This document shows positions 55,262 to 64,000 of a DNA stretch of 64,000 nt, piece after piece. Numbering within the stretch: position 1 is the stretch's first letter; every line of letters starts with the position of its first letter. Below the pieces are notes generated by a model that worked only from the letters and a program-made list of their open reading frames with translations, had not been told where the DNA came from and made no database searches. A program made the position numbers and the translations under genes. The stretch lies in contig NZ_FOUK01000002.1 of assembly GCF_900114845.1 (NCBI RefSeq), positions 186,001 to 250,000 of the forward strand. Direction: 5' to 3'. This DNA is from Pimelobacter simplex (GTDB lineage Bacteria > Actinomycetota > Actinomycetes > Propionibacteriales > Nocardioidaceae).

Positions 55262-56355
55262 CGTGCGGCTCCCGAGGCGACGTCGGCGATCAGCCGGGCC
55301 AGCTTGTCGTCGGCGTCGCGCGGGACGAGCTCGGAGGCGGCCGCGCCCATGCGGGCCAGCCGCTCGGGGTCGCGGACCAGCCCGGGGACGGTGTCGGCGA
55401 CGTAGTCGGCACTGAACGAGGAGTCCTCGACCAGCAGCGCTCCCCCGGCGTCGACGACGGGCCGGGCATTGAGCGCCTGCTCACCGTTGCCGATCGGCAG
55501 CGGCACGAAGATCGCCGGGACACCGCTCGACGAGGCCTCGACGACGCTGGAGGCGCCCGAGCGGCAGACCATGAGGTCGGCCGCGGCGAGCGCGTAGTCC
55601 ATCCGCTCGACGAACGGCAGGACGACGTAGGGCACGCCGGTGGGGACGGGCGCGGTCCAGCTGGGGTCGCTCGCGCCGTTGGGCCCGATCACGTGGAGCA
55701 CCTGGACGCCGGCCGAGCCGAGCGCCGCGGCCGCGCCGCTGATCGCCTGGTTGAGCCGGCGCGCCCCCTGGGAGCCGCCGGTCACCACGAGCGTCGGCAG
55801 CGCGGGGTCGAGGCCGAAGAACGCGCGCGCCTCGTCGCGCAGGGCCGCGCGGTCGAGGGTGCTGATCATCCGGCGCACGGGCAGGCCGACGTACTCGGCC
55901 TTCTTGAGAGGGGTGTCGGGGAAGCTGACCGCGACCCGGGTCGCGATCCGGGCGCCGAACTTGTTGGCGATGCCGGGCAGCGCGTTCTGCTCGTGGACGA
56001 CGAGCGGCAGCTTGCGCCGGCGTGCAGCGAGGTAGGCGGGCATCGACACGTAGCCGCCGTAGCCCACGATCACGTCGGGCCGGACGTCGTCGACCACGTC
56101 GAGCGCGGCCTTGACCGCGGCCCGGAGCCGGGACGGCACCAGCGCGAGGTCCTTGCCGGGCTTGCGCGGCAGCGGCACCGGCGGCACCAGCCGCAGCGGG
56201 TAGCCGGCCGCGGGCACCACCTTGTTCTCGAGGCCACGGGGCGTGCCCAGGCAGGTGATCTCGACGTCGGGGTCGAGTCGGCGCAGCGCGTCGGCGGTCG
56301 CGAGCAGGGGCGAGGTGTGCCCCGCCGTCCCCCCACCGGCCAGAAGAATCCTCAC
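55258..56355 (-). CDS. murG: Lipid II synthase MurG (GlcNAc transferase)
   Basis: A 365-aa GT28-type glycosyltransferase from GTG 56355. It shows LLAGGGTAGHTSPLLATADAL, GGYVSMPAYLAARRRKLPLVVHEQNALPG, VTGGSQGARRLNQAI, PFVERMDYALAAADLMVCRSGASSVVEASSSGVPAIFVPLPIGNGEQALNA (in part), where the GlcNAc-donor residues lie. It turns lipid I into lipid II on the inner membrane face. It lies 9 bp after ftsW and overlaps murC by 4 nt. Confidence 0.97.
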   Translation of the reverse strand: MRILLAGGGTAGHTSPLLATADALRRLDPDVEITCLGTPRGLENKVVPAAGYPLRLVPPVPLPRKPGKDLALVPSRLRAAVKAALDVVDDVRPDVIVGYGGYVSMPAYLAARRRKLPLVVHEQNALPGIANKFGARIATRVAVSFPDTPLKKAEYVGLPVRRMISTLDRAALRDEARAFFGLDPALPTLVVTGGSQGARRLNQAISGAAAALGSAGVQVLHVIGPNGASDPSWTAPVPTGVPYVVLPFVERMDYALAAADLMVCRSGASSVVEASSSGVPAIFVPLPIGNGEQALNARPVVDAGGALLVEDSSFSADYVADTVPGLVRDPERLARMGAAASELVPRDADDKLARLIADVASGAAR

Positions 56356-56364
56356 GGGGAGAAC

Positions 56365-57675
56365 CTATCCGCGCGCCGACAGACCGGCCGACCGGGCCCG
56401 GCGCCGCTGGGCCAGCGCGCGGGCCGCCGCAGGCTCGCGCCGGGCGAAGCCGATCACCAGCCCGAGCGCGGCCAGGGTCGGCAGCAGGCTCGAGCCGCCG
56501 TAGGACACCAGTGGCAGCGGGATGCCGATGACCGGGAGCATCGCGAGCACCATGCCGACGTTGACCATCATCTGGCCGATGAGCCAGACCATGATGCCGA
56601 AGGTGCAGTAGCGGACGAAGGGCTGCGTCGTCTCGCGGGCGACCCGCAGGCCGGCGTAGGCGATGACCAGGAAGAGGCCGATCACCAGCAGCGTGCCGAC
56701 GAGGCCGAGCTCCTCGCCGAGGACGGCGAAGATGAAGTCGGTGTGGGCCTCGGGCAGCGCGCCCCACTTCTGCTGGCTGGCACCGATGCCCTCGCCGAAG
56801 ATGCCGCCGCTCGACATGGCGTAGAGGCCGTGGGCCGGCTGCCAGCCGGTCGAGTGGTAGTCGCGGAAGGGGTCGGTGAAGCTCGAGATGCGCGCCATCC
56901 GGACCGGGTTGGTCGCGGCGAGCGCCAGGGCGAGCACGCTCACGGTGAGGAACGCCATGACGAAGAGCCGGCCGGGGGCGCCGACCACCCACAGCATCGC
57001 GACGAGCAGCGCGAAGAAGATGAGCGCCGTTCCGAGGTCGCGGCCGATCACGACGAGCCCGGTCGCCAGGATCATGCCGGGCACCACCGGCACCAGCATC
57101 TGGTGCAGGTTGCCGAGCCGGCGCTCCTTGTTGGCGTAGATGTGGCTGGCCCAGATGACCAGCGAGAGCTTGGCGATCTCGGAGGGCTGGATCTGCACCG
57201 GACCGAGCGCGAGCCAGTTGGTGTTGCCGTTGACCTCGACGCCGACCAGGGCGGTCAGGCCGAGCAGGATCAGCGAGATCGAGAAGGCCGGGTAGGCCAG
57301 CCCGCGCACCCACCGGACCGAGACCCGCGAGGCGATGAACGCGCACGGGATGCCGAGCGCGACCCACATCACCTGGCGCTTGACGATCGTGTAGGAGTCG
57401 CCCGTCGCCCGGTACGACGACACGCTCGACGCACTGAGCACCATGATCAGGCCGATGGTCAGCAGCAGCGCGGTGGCGCCCAGCAGCAGGTAGTACGTCG
57501 TGAGCGGCCGGTCGAGCGCGTCCTTGAGCGCCCGGGTCCAGCCCGAGCGGGTGGCGGCGGAGCGCGCCTCGCGCAGCGAGCGCAGCGACGGGCGCCCGCT
57601 CAGCCGTGGCCGCGGCACCCGCCGCAGCAGGTCGGAGATCCCGGGCCGGGTGCGCTCGGGGTTCGCAGTGGTGAT
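56365..57675 (-). CDS. ftsW: SEDS glycosyltransferase FtsW (start codon uncertain, likely ATC)
   Basis: A SEDS peptidoglycan polymerase with ten membrane spans. It has LGLTALVGVEVNGNTNWLALGPVQIQPSEIAKL, VIGRDLGTALIF, EAHTDFIFAVLGEELG and LPLVSYGGSSLLPTLAALGLVIGFARRE (in part). The first standard start is GTG 57618 (417 aa), but it has no ribosome site and the in-frame sequence upstream, TTANPERTRPGISDLLRR, looks like a typical N-terminus. It begins after GAGGGGG at an ATC codon, 57675 (436 aa), which I use here. An unusual AUC start or a local sequence error is possible. It follows murD after 30 bp. Confidence 0.85.
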   Translation of the reverse strand: MTTANPERTRPGISDLLRRVPRPRLSGRPSLRSLREARSAATRSGWTRALKDALDRPLTTYYLLLGATALLLTIGLIMVLSASSVSSYRATGDSYTIVKRQVMWVALGIPCAFIASRVSVRWVRGLAYPAFSISLILLGLTALVGVEVNGNTNWLALGPVQIQPSEIAKLSLVIWASHIYANKERRLGNLHQMLVPVVPGMILATGLVVIGRDLGTALIFFALLVAMLWVVGAPGRLFVMAFLTVSVLALALAATNPVRMARISSFTDPFRDYHSTGWQPAHGLYAMSSGGIFGEGIGASQQKWGALPEAHTDFIFAVLGEELGLVGTLLVIGLFLVIAYAGLRVARETTQPFVRYCTFGIMVWLIGQMMVNVGMVLAMLPVIGIPLPLVSYGGSSLLPTLAALGLVIGFARREPAAARALAQRRRARSAGLSARG

Positions 57676-57705
57676 GACGACCCCCTCGCTCCAGTCCGGT
57701 CCTGC

Positions 57706-59184
57706 TCAGCTCGTGCCGACGTGCTCCCGCACCGCGGTGGCGAAGGCATCGCCTCGTGCGGCGTAGTCGGTGAACTGGTCCATCGAGGCGCATCCCGGCG
57801 CCAGCAGCACGGTGTCCCCCGGCTGGGCGACCTCGGCCGCGGTCGCCACGACCCGCCTCATCAGGTCGGCACCGACTGCCCCACCAGTCTCAGGGGTCTC
57901 GACCTGGAACACCGGCACATCGGGTGCGTGTCGCGAAAGCGCGTCGGCGATCACCTGGCGGTCGCGGCCGATGAGGACGACGGCACGCAGCCGGTCGGCG
58001 GTGGCGCTCACCAGGTCGTCGAAGTGCGCGCCCTTGGCCAGGCCGCCCGCGACCCACACGACCGGCGCGAAGGCGGCCAGCGACGACGCCGCGGCATGGG
58101 GGTTGGTGGCCTTGGAGTCGTCGACCCAGGTGACGGCGTCGTGCTCGGCGACCACGGCGATCCGGTGCCCGTCGGGGCGGAACGCGCGCAGCCCGTCGCG
58201 GACGGCGGCCTGGCTGACGCCGTGCGCCCGAGCCAGGGCGGCCGCGGCGAGGGCGTTGGCGACGAAGTGGGGCGCGGTGGAGGCGAGGTCGTCGAGCGTG
58301 CAGAGCTCGGCGGCGCTCGTGTCGCGCTGCTCGATGAACGCGCGGTCGACCAGGATGTCCTCGACCACGCCGAGCATGCCGACGGCGGGCGTGCCGAGGG
58401 TGAACCCGATCGCCCGGGCGCCCTCGATCACGTCGGCCTCGCGGACGAGGTCCTCGGTGACCGGGTCGGCGACGTTGTAGACGCAGGCCCGCGCGACGTT
58501 CTGGAAGATCCGGCCCTTGTCTCGGGCGTAGTCGTGCATGCCGGTGGGGCCGTCGTACCAGTCGAGGTGGTCCTCGGCGACGTTGAGGACGACGGCGCTC
58601 TCGGCCGCCATCGTGTCGGTGTAGTGGAGCTGGAAGCTCGACAGCTCGACCGCGATGACGTCGTACGGCTCGGGGTCCATGACCGCCTCGGTCAGCGGCA
58701 ACCCGACGTTGCCGGCCGCGACGCTGCGCAGGCCCGCGGCGCGCAGGATGCTGTCGAGCATCTGGACGGTCGTCGTCTTGCCGTTGGTGCCGGTCACGCA
58801 CAGCCACGGCGCGGGGTGGGCCGGGTCGCGCAGCCGCCAGGCCAGCTCGACCTCGCCCCACACCGGGATGCCGTGCTCGCGCGCGGCCGCGATGAGCGGG
58901 GCGTCGGGCCGGAAGCCCGGCGAGACGACGAGCAGGTCGGCCTCGGCAGGCAGCGCGTCGGTGGCGCCCGCGTGGATCTCGATGGTCGCGCCGAGCACCT
59001 CGAGCAGCTCGGCGCGCTCGAGGATCCGCGGGTGCGCGCTCTCGGCGAGCGCGTGCACGCTCGCCCCGAGGTGGAGCAGGTTGTCGACCGCGGCCGCGCC
59101 GCTGGTGCCGAAGCCGGCCACGACGGCCCGCACGCCCTCCCAGGAGTCGGTGCGACCGAGGGTGGTGGGGTCGGGACGGGTCAC
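57706..59184 (-). CDS. murD: UDP-N-acetylmuramoylalanine--D-glutamate ligase
   Basis: A 492-aa Mur ligase from GTG 59184 (VTRPDPTTLGRTDSWEGV); an in-frame ATG five codons earlier (59199) is a possible alternative. It has AVVAGFGTSGAAAVDNLL, LLVVSPGFRPDAPLI, the ATP loop CVTGTNGKTTTVQML, VELSSFQLHY, LNVAEDHLDWY, WVDDSKATNPHAA and VLLAPGCASMDQF. It adds D-Glu to UDP-MurNAc-L-Ala. It overlaps mraY by 4 nt. Confidence 0.97.
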   Translation of the reverse strand: MTRPDPTTLGRTDSWEGVRAVVAGFGTSGAAAVDNLLHLGASVHALAESAHPRILERAELLEVLGATIEIHAGATDALPAEADLLVVSPGFRPDAPLIAAAREHGIPVWGEVELAWRLRDPAHPAPWLCVTGTNGKTTTVQMLDSILRAAGLRSVAAGNVGLPLTEAVMDPEPYDVIAVELSSFQLHYTDTMAAESAVVLNVAEDHLDWYDGPTGMHDYARDKGRIFQNVARACVYNVADPVTEDLVREADVIEGARAIGFTLGTPAVGMLGVVEDILVDRAFIEQRDTSAAELCTLDDLASTAPHFVANALAAAALARAHGVSQAAVRDGLRAFRPDGHRIAVVAEHDAVTWVDDSKATNPHAAASSLAAFAPVVWVAGGLAKGAHFDDLVSATADRLRAVVLIGRDRQVIADALSRHAPDVPVFQVETPETGGAVGADLMRRVVATAAEVAQPGDTVLLAPGCASMDQFTDYAARGDAFATAVREHVGTS

Positions 59185-60251
59185 AGGCGCGACACCCATT
59201 CGGCGTAGAAGATGCCCAGGCCGGTGGCGACGAAGAGGCCGGTGATGATCCAGAACCGGATCACCACGGTCACCTGCTCCCAGCCGAGCATCTCGAAGTG
59301 GTGGTGGATCGGCGCCATCCGGAAGATCCGCCGGCCCTTGGTGAGCTTGAAGTAGCCGACCTGCATCATCACCGAGACCGTCTCGAGCACGAACAGGCCG
59401 CCGAGGATGACGAGCAGCAGCTCGGTGCGGGTCAGGATCGCGAAGCCGGCCAGCGCACTGCCCAGGGCCAGCGAGCCGGTGTCGCCCATGAAGATCTTGG
59501 CCGGCGACGCGTTCCACCACAGGAAGCCGAAGCAGGCGCCGGTGATCGCCGCCGCGATGATCGCCAGGTCGAGGGGGTCGCGGACGTTGTAGCAGCTGGC
59601 GCTGGGCTCCTTCTGGCAGAACTGGTTGTTCTGCCAGATGTTCACCAGCGTGTAGGCGCCGAAGACCATCACCGAGGCGCCGGCGGCGAGACCGTCGAGG
59701 CCGTCGGTCAGGTTGACCGCATTGCTGAAGCCGGCCACGAACAGCCAGATCAGCAGGATCGCGAGGATCGTCGGCAGCACGAACCAGTCGAGCTCGCGCA
59801 GGAACGAGACCTTCTCGCTGGCCGGGGTCCGCCCGTGGGAGTCCTCGAGCCACGGCGAGAGCGCCAGCGACCCGAAGACGAGCGCGATCACGGTCTGCCC
59901 GGCCATCTTGGCCTTGCTGCGCAGGCCGAGGCTGCGCTGCTTGTAGATCTTGATGAAGTCGTCGAGGAAGCCGACCAGGCCCATCCCGACGAACAGGAAG
60001 AGCAGCAGCAGTGCCGACGCGCTGGGCGTCGTCATCGTGATCAGCTTGGCGAGGAAGTAGCCGACGACCGCCGCCAGGATGATGACGACACCGCCCATGG
60101 TGGGCGTGCCGCGCTTGGTGTGGTGGCTGGTCGGTCCGTCGTCGCGGATCTCCTGCCCGTAGCCCAGCTTGGTGAACGCATTGATCGCCACCCGGGTGCC
60201 GAGCAGCGAGATCAGCAGGGCGATGCCTCCGACGAGCAGGATCGCTCTCAC
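59181..60251 (-). CDS. mraY: Phospho-MurNAc-pentapeptide transferase MraY
   Basis: A 356-aa membrane enzyme from GTG 60251 with about ten spans. Signature motifs are KRGTPTMGGVVIILA, GLVGFLDDFIKIYKQRSLGL (catalytic Asp pair), FSNAVNLTDGLDGLAAG, IFMGDTGSLALGSALA and RMAPIHHHFEMLGWEQ. It attaches phospho-MurNAc-pentapeptide to undecaprenyl phosphate, making lipid I. It overlaps both murF and murD by 4 nt. Confidence 0.98.
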   Translation of the reverse strand: MRAILLVGGIALLISLLGTRVAINAFTKLGYGQEIRDDGPTSHHTKRGTPTMGGVVIILAAVVGYFLAKLITMTTPSASALLLLFLFVGMGLVGFLDDFIKIYKQRSLGLRSKAKMAGQTVIALVFGSLALSPWLEDSHGRTPASEKVSFLRELDWFVLPTILAILLIWLFVAGFSNAVNLTDGLDGLAAGASVMVFGAYTLVNIWQNNQFCQKEPSASCYNVRDPLDLAIIAAAITGACFGFLWWNASPAKIFMGDTGSLALGSALAGFAILTRTELLLVILGGLFVLETVSVMMQVGYFKLTKGRRIFRMAPIHHHFEMLGWEQVTVVIRFWIITGLFVATGLGIFYAEWVSRL

Positions 60252-61618
60252 GCCGTCGTCTCCTCCAGGATCGCCTCTGCCACGCCTTCCAAGGCGACGC
60301 CGCGCGACGCCTTGACGAGGACGACGTCCTCCGGACCGGCATTCTGCCGCACCCAGGCCTCGGCTTCGTCCCGCCCCGCCGTGACGATCACCTCACCGGC
60401 GCCTCCGGAGGCTCCGTCGGCGATGCCGCGGGCCGCCTCGGTGACGACCACCACCACGTCGACGCCCAGCTCGGCGGCCGCCGCACCGACGGCGCGGTGG
60501 GCCGCGTCGTGCTCGTCGCCGAGCTCGCGCATCTCGCCCAGCACCGCGACCGTGCGACGGGGACGGCGCGCGTCACCGCGGCCGATCGCGACGAGCGCCT
60601 CGAGCGCGGCACGCATGGAGTCGGGGTTGGCGTTGTAGGCGTCGTTGACGAGCACCAGCCCGTCGGCGCGCTCGGTCACCTCCATCCGCCAGCGGGAGGC
60701 GGCATCGGCCTCGCCCAGCGCGGCGGCGACCTCGGCGAGCGGCAGCCCGGCGGCGAGGGCCATCGCCGCGGCCGCGGCGGCGTTGTGGACCTGGTGCAGC
60801 CCGCTCTGCCGCAGCTGCACCGGGTGCGACTCGCCGGCGTGCTCGAGGACGAAGCCGGGCCGGCCGCGCGCGTCGAGCCGGACGTCGTGCCAGCGCACGT
60901 CGCCGGACGTGCCGAAGGTGACCACCTCGGCGCCCGTGCGGGTGGCCATCGGCGCGACGAGCGGGTCGTCGGCGTTGAGCACGGCCGTGCCGTCGGCGGG
61001 CAGCGCCTCGACGATCTCGCCCTTGGCGCGCGCGATCTGCTCGCGGCCGCCGAACTCCCCCACGTGGGCGGTGCCCACGTTGAGGACGGCGGCGATGCGC
61101 GGCGGCGCGATCTCGCACAGGTAGGAGATGTGCCCCACACCACGCGCGCCCATCTCGACGACGAGGTGGCGGGTGCCGGCGTCGGCCCGCAGCACCGTGA
61201 GCGGGACGCCGAGCTCGTTGTTGTTGTTGGCGGCCGTCGCGACGACGGTCTCGGCGCCGCCCAGCCTGCGGAGCACGGCCGCGAGGTAGTCCTTGGTGCC
61301 GGTCTTGCCCTGCGAGCCGGTGAGCGCGAGCACGGTGGTGTCGAGCCGGTCGAGGACGTGCCGGGCGAGCACGCCCAGCGCGACGACGGGATCGGCGACG
61401 ACGACGGTGGGCGCGGTCGTGGAGCGGCTGCCGAGCACGGCGTGGGCGCCGTCGGCGTAGGCGTGGCCGTCGACGCGCTCCCCCACGACGGCGACGAACA
61501 GCCCGTCGGCGACCGGCGTGCGGCTGTCGACGTAGGCGGGGCCGGCGACGGTGACGTCCTCGCCGTGCAGCGTGCCGCCGGTGATGGTCGCGATCTCGGA
61601 GAGCTGCAGGGGGATCAT
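60248..61618 (-). CDS. murF: UDP-MurNAc-tripeptide--D-alanyl-D-alanine ligase
   Basis: A 456-aa Mur ligase from ATG 61618. It has DSRTPVADGLFVAVVGERVDGH, the ATP loop LALTGSQGKTGTKDYLAAVL, MGARGVGHISYLCEIAPPRIAAVLNVGTAHVGEFG (in part) and LVNDAYNANPDSMRAALEAL with AVLGEMRELG near the C-terminus. It adds D-Ala-D-Ala. It overlaps murE by 4 nt and mraY by 4 nt, in a tightly coupled chain. Confidence 0.97.
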   Translation of the reverse strand: MIPLQLSEIATITGGTLHGEDVTVAGPAYVDSRTPVADGLFVAVVGERVDGHAYADGAHAVLGSRSTTAPTVVVADPVVALGVLARHVLDRLDTTVLALTGSQGKTGTKDYLAAVLRRLGGAETVVATAANNNNELGVPLTVLRADAGTRHLVVEMGARGVGHISYLCEIAPPRIAAVLNVGTAHVGEFGGREQIARAKGEIVEALPADGTAVLNADDPLVAPMATRTGAEVVTFGTSGDVRWHDVRLDARGRPGFVLEHAGESHPVQLRQSGLHQVHNAAAAAAMALAAGLPLAEVAAALGEADAASRWRMEVTERADGLVLVNDAYNANPDSMRAALEALVAIGRGDARRPRRTVAVLGEMRELGDEHDAAHRAVGAAAAELGVDVVVVVTEAARGIADGASGGAGEVIVTAGRDEAEAWVRQNAGPEDVVLVKASRGVALEGVAEAILEETTA

Positions 61619-63147
61619 CGGGCGCCGCCGGCGAGCTCGGCCAGCACCTCGCGGACCACCTCGCGGTCGTCGAACGGGTGCACCACGCCGGCGACCTCCT
61701 GGCCCGTCTCGTGGCCCTTGCCCGCGACGAGCACGACGTCACCCGGGCCGGCGAGCGCGAGGGCCTCGGCGATCGCCGCGCGGCGGTCGCCGGTCTCGCG
61801 CACCTCGGCAGTCCCGGTGCGGGCTCCGGCGAGCACCTCGGCCCGGATCGCGGCGGGGTCCTCGGTGCGCGGGTTGTCGTCGGTGACGACGACGAGGTCG
61901 GCGAGCTCGGCGGCGATCGCCCCCATGACGGGGCGCTTGCCACGGTCGCGGTCTCCCCCTGCACCGATCACGACGATCAGCCTGCCACGGGTGACCGGGC
62001 GCAGGGTCCGCAGGACGGCGTCGACCGCGTCGGGCTTGTGGGCGTAGTCGACGACGACGGTCAGGTCGCGCCCGGTCTCGATCCGCTCGAGCCGGCCCGG
62101 GACGCCCCCGGAGCGCGCGATCCCGTCGGCCACCTCGTGGGCGTCGAAACCCGCCTCGGCCGCCGACGCGATGGCGGCCAGCGCGTTGGCCACGTTGAAC
62201 TCCCCCGCCAGCGGCACCCGGCCGGGCACCCGCAGGCCGTCGGGGCCGTGCACGACGAACGACGAGCCGTCGGCGCCGAGGACGACCTCGCGAGCGGTCC
62301 AGTCGGCGGCGCGGTCGTCGCCGACCGCGTAGGTGCGGATCGGGATCGACGCCTCGGTCGCCAGCCGGCGGCCGTGCTCGTCGTCGACGCAGACCAGGCC
62401 GAGCCGGGCGTGGGCCGGGGTGAAGAGCGTCGCCTTGGCCCGGAAGTAGTCCTCGACGTCGGCGTGGAAGTCGAGGTGGTCGCGGCCCAGGTTGGTGAAG
62501 ACAGCGACGTCGAAGACGACGCCGTCGACCCGGCCCAGCACCAGCGCGTGGCTGGAGACCTCCATCGCGCAGGCGGCGACGTCGAGCTCGCGCATGCGGG
62601 CGAAGAGCCCGTGCAGGTCGGGCGCCTCGGGCGTGGTGAGGGCGGTCTTGACCTCCTCGCCGGCGATCCGGGTGCCGACGGTGCCGATCGCGGCGCTGCG
62701 GACGCCGGCCGCGAGGAGCCCGCCGTCGAGCAGGCGGGTCACCGTGGTCTTGCCCTGGGTGCCGGTGACGCCGATGGTGCGCAGCGCCGCCGCCGGGCGG
62801 CCGTAGACCAGAGCCGCCGTCTCGCCCAGCACCGCGCGCGGGTGGGCCACGACGAGCGCGGGCAGCCCGGACGCGCGCGCCAGCTCGGCGCCCTCGGCAT
62901 CGGTGAGGATCGCGACGGCGCCGGCCGCCGCGGCCTGCGCGGCGAAGCCTGCCCCGTGGGCGCGGGCGCCGGCCAGTCCGGCGTACAGGTCGCCGGGGCG
63001 GACCCGGCGCGAGTCGAGGGTGATCCCGGTGACGGCGACGTCGGGGTACGCCTCGTCCAGGCCCAGCGCCCGGGCCACGTCCACCAGGGGCGTGGTGGGC
63101 GGGTGCGCGGGGCGCGCGGCGAGGGTCGGGTCCGGGGCGCTCACCAT
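61615..63147 (-). CDS. murE: UDP-MurNAc-dipeptide--diaminopimelate ligase
   Basis: A 510-aa Mur ligase from ATG 63147; GTG 63144, which overlaps the ftsI stop by 4 nt, is also possible. It has GITLDSRRVRPGDLYAGLAG, the ATP loop IGVTGTQGKTTVTRLL, MEVSSHAL, FTNLGRDHLDFH, VDYAHKPDAVDAVL and the DAP-binding signature VVTDDNPRTEDPAAI (DNPR). The motif implies diaminopimelate rather than lysine at position 3. Whether LL- or meso-DAP is used cannot be read from this. Confidence 0.96.
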   Translation of the reverse strand: MVSAPDPTLAARPAHPPTTPLVDVARALGLDEAYPDVAVTGITLDSRRVRPGDLYAGLAGARAHGAGFAAQAAAAGAVAILTDAEGAELARASGLPALVVAHPRAVLGETAALVYGRPAAALRTIGVTGTQGKTTVTRLLDGGLLAAGVRSAAIGTVGTRIAGEEVKTALTTPEAPDLHGLFARMRELDVAACAMEVSSHALVLGRVDGVVFDVAVFTNLGRDHLDFHADVEDYFRAKATLFTPAHARLGLVCVDDEHGRRLATEASIPIRTYAVGDDRAADWTAREVVLGADGSSFVVHGPDGLRVPGRVPLAGEFNVANALAAIASAAEAGFDAHEVADGIARSGGVPGRLERIETGRDLTVVVDYAHKPDAVDAVLRTLRPVTRGRLIVVIGAGGDRDRGKRPVMGAIAAELADLVVVTDDNPRTEDPAAIRAEVLAGARTGTAEVRETGDRRAAIAEALALAGPGDVVLVAGKGHETGQEVAGVVHPFDDREVVREVLAELAGGAR

Positions 63148-64000
63148 TCCACCGGCGTCTGGTTGGGCTTGGCCCCGGTGGGCGCGACGCCGTAGCGGCG
63201 CAGGGTGTAGCTCATCAGCTCGGCGAAGGCCGGGCCCGCGGTGCTGCCGCCGCCGCTGCCGGCGCGCGGCGAGTGGACCACGACGTAGACGGTGAAGCGG
63301 GGCTTGTCGGCCGGCGCGAAGCCGGCGAACGAGACGGTGGTCGAGCCGTCGTACCCGCCGTTGTCGCCGACCCGCTGGGCGGTGCCGGTCTTGCCCGCGA
63401 CCCGGTAGCCGGGGATCGCCGCCCGGGGGGCGACGCCCGCGTCGGGGTCGACCACGCGCTCCATCATGAGCATCGTCTCGTGGGCGGCCTTCTCGCTGAT
63501 CACCCGGCGCGAGGTCGCGTTGTCGGTGCCCACCGCGACACCGCCGTCGGTGGTCGCCGAGCCCTTGACCAGGCTGGGGTCGATCCGGACGCCGCCGTTG
63601 GCGATCGTGTTGACCGCGGCCGCCATCTGGAGGGCGTTGACCGACAGCGACTGGCCGAAGGCGATGCGGTCGCCGACCTGCGACGTCCAGTCGGAGCCGT
63701 TGGGCAGGATGCCCTTGGTCTCGCCGCCCAGCCCGACGCCGGTACGGGCGCCGAGGCCGAAGCGCTCGAGGTACTGGCGCAGCTGGCCGCGCTTGAACTG
63801 GTCGGCGGCGAGCACCGTGCCGATGTTGGACGACTTGGCGAGGATGCCGGCCAGGGTCAGCTTGAGCATGCCGTGGTCCCAGTAGTCGCCGATCGGCCGG
63901 TCCTGGCGGTAGAGCTTGCCCGGGACCTTGAACTTCTGGTCCTTGTAGGCCAGGCCGGCGTCGATGAGCGCGCTCATCGTGAGCACCTTCTCGACCGAGC
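63141..64000 (-). CDS. ftsI: Class B penicillin-binding protein FtsI/PBP3, C-terminal part
   Basis: The 3' 860 nt of a transpeptidase gene whose start lies beyond 64000. The visible part begins with the active-site SVEK (SxxK; Ser codon at 63996-63998). It continues with the second motif in AKSSNIGTVL (SSN) and the third in YRVAGKTGTAQRVG (KTG). FGQSLSVNALQMAAAVNTIANGG is typical. The end is KPNQTPVEW. No PASTA domain follows. It crosslinks septal peptidoglycan with FtsW. It overlaps murE by 4-7 nt. Confidence 0.95.
   Translation of the reverse strand, partial: SVEKVLTMSALIDAGLAYKDQKFKVPGKLYRQDRPIGDYWDHGMLKLTLAGILAKSSNIGTVLAADQFKRGQLRQYLERFGLGARTGVGLGGETKGILPNGSDWTSQVGDRIAFGQSLSVNALQMAAAVNTIANGGVRIDPSLVKGSATTDGGVAVGTDNATSRRVISEKAAHETMLMMERVVDPDAGVAPRAAIPGYRVAGKTGTAQRVGDNGGYDGSTTVSFAGFAPADKPRFTVYVVVHSPRAGSGGGSTAGPAFAELMSYTLRRYGVAPTGAKPNQTPVEW

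Overview
This window is chromosomal DNA of a high-GC actinobacterium. Supporting signs are pervasive GTG starts, 4-nt stop/start overlaps, many -10 hexamers placed 6-7 nt before the start codon (leaderless mRNAs), a division/cell-wall cluster without ftsA but with sepF, yggT and divIVA, an ANTAR response regulator, HGxxPAAW and Trp-associated membrane proteins, and a DksA-type protein with a histone-like Lys/Ala tail. The overall picture suggests Nocardioides or a close relative (inference; no database search was possible).

Layout. 1-5.8 kb: the 5' part of polA (minus strand), a hotdog thioesterase, a GNAT protein, a DUF554 membrane protein and a three-gene glutamine/glutamate-type ABC importer. 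5.8-10.6 kb: a minus-strand branched-chain amino-acid ABC system (livJ-livH-livM-livG-livF) with a strong hairpin between livJ and livH. 10.9-12.5 kb: a PdtaR-like regulator, tRNA-Leu(CAA) and, 44 bp downstream, a stand-alone HTH plus LAGLIDADG protein. 12.5-20.2 kb: pyk, then gltB-gltD (glutamate synthase). 20.4-27.1 kb: lgt, a SCO lipoprotein, trpA-trpB-trpC, a divergent DUF4190 gene, then DUF2752, HGxxPAAW, TIGR02234-like and hisI. 27.1-30.7 kb: a heterodimeric ABC exporter with one degenerate ATPase half, upstream of hisI. 30.7-38.6 kb: hypothetical genes, hisA-hisF, a secreted Ig-like protein inserted on the opposite strand, and hisD-hisC-hisB-hisH. 38.7-41.4 kb: a divergent TetR/SRPBCC pair sharing a palindromic operator, a LON-domain protein, a YbaK deacylase and a membrane protein. 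41.4-64 kb, all minus strand: dnaE, a GNAT protein, rluD, lspA, the DksA-like protein, divIVA, yggT, sepF, yggS, pgeF, ftsZ, ftsQ, murC, murG, ftsW, murD, mraY, murF, murE and the C-terminal part of ftsI.

How they fit together. The window is mainly housekeeping: peptidoglycan precursor synthesis and septation (dcw cluster), amino-acid synthesis (glutamate, Trp, His) and amino-acid uptake. There is no trpF, and hisA is probably the dual-function PriA enzyme that serves both the His and Trp pathways. Accessory or less-described points are the tRNA-adjacent HTH-LAGLIDADG gene, six phased 11-bp repeats, a perfect 32-bp hairpin repeat between ftsQ and ftsZ, a KstR-like palindrome before the secreted Ig-like gene, and an apparent ATC start for ftsW. 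I did not find a CRISPR array, IS element, prophage or a clear novel multi-gene system.
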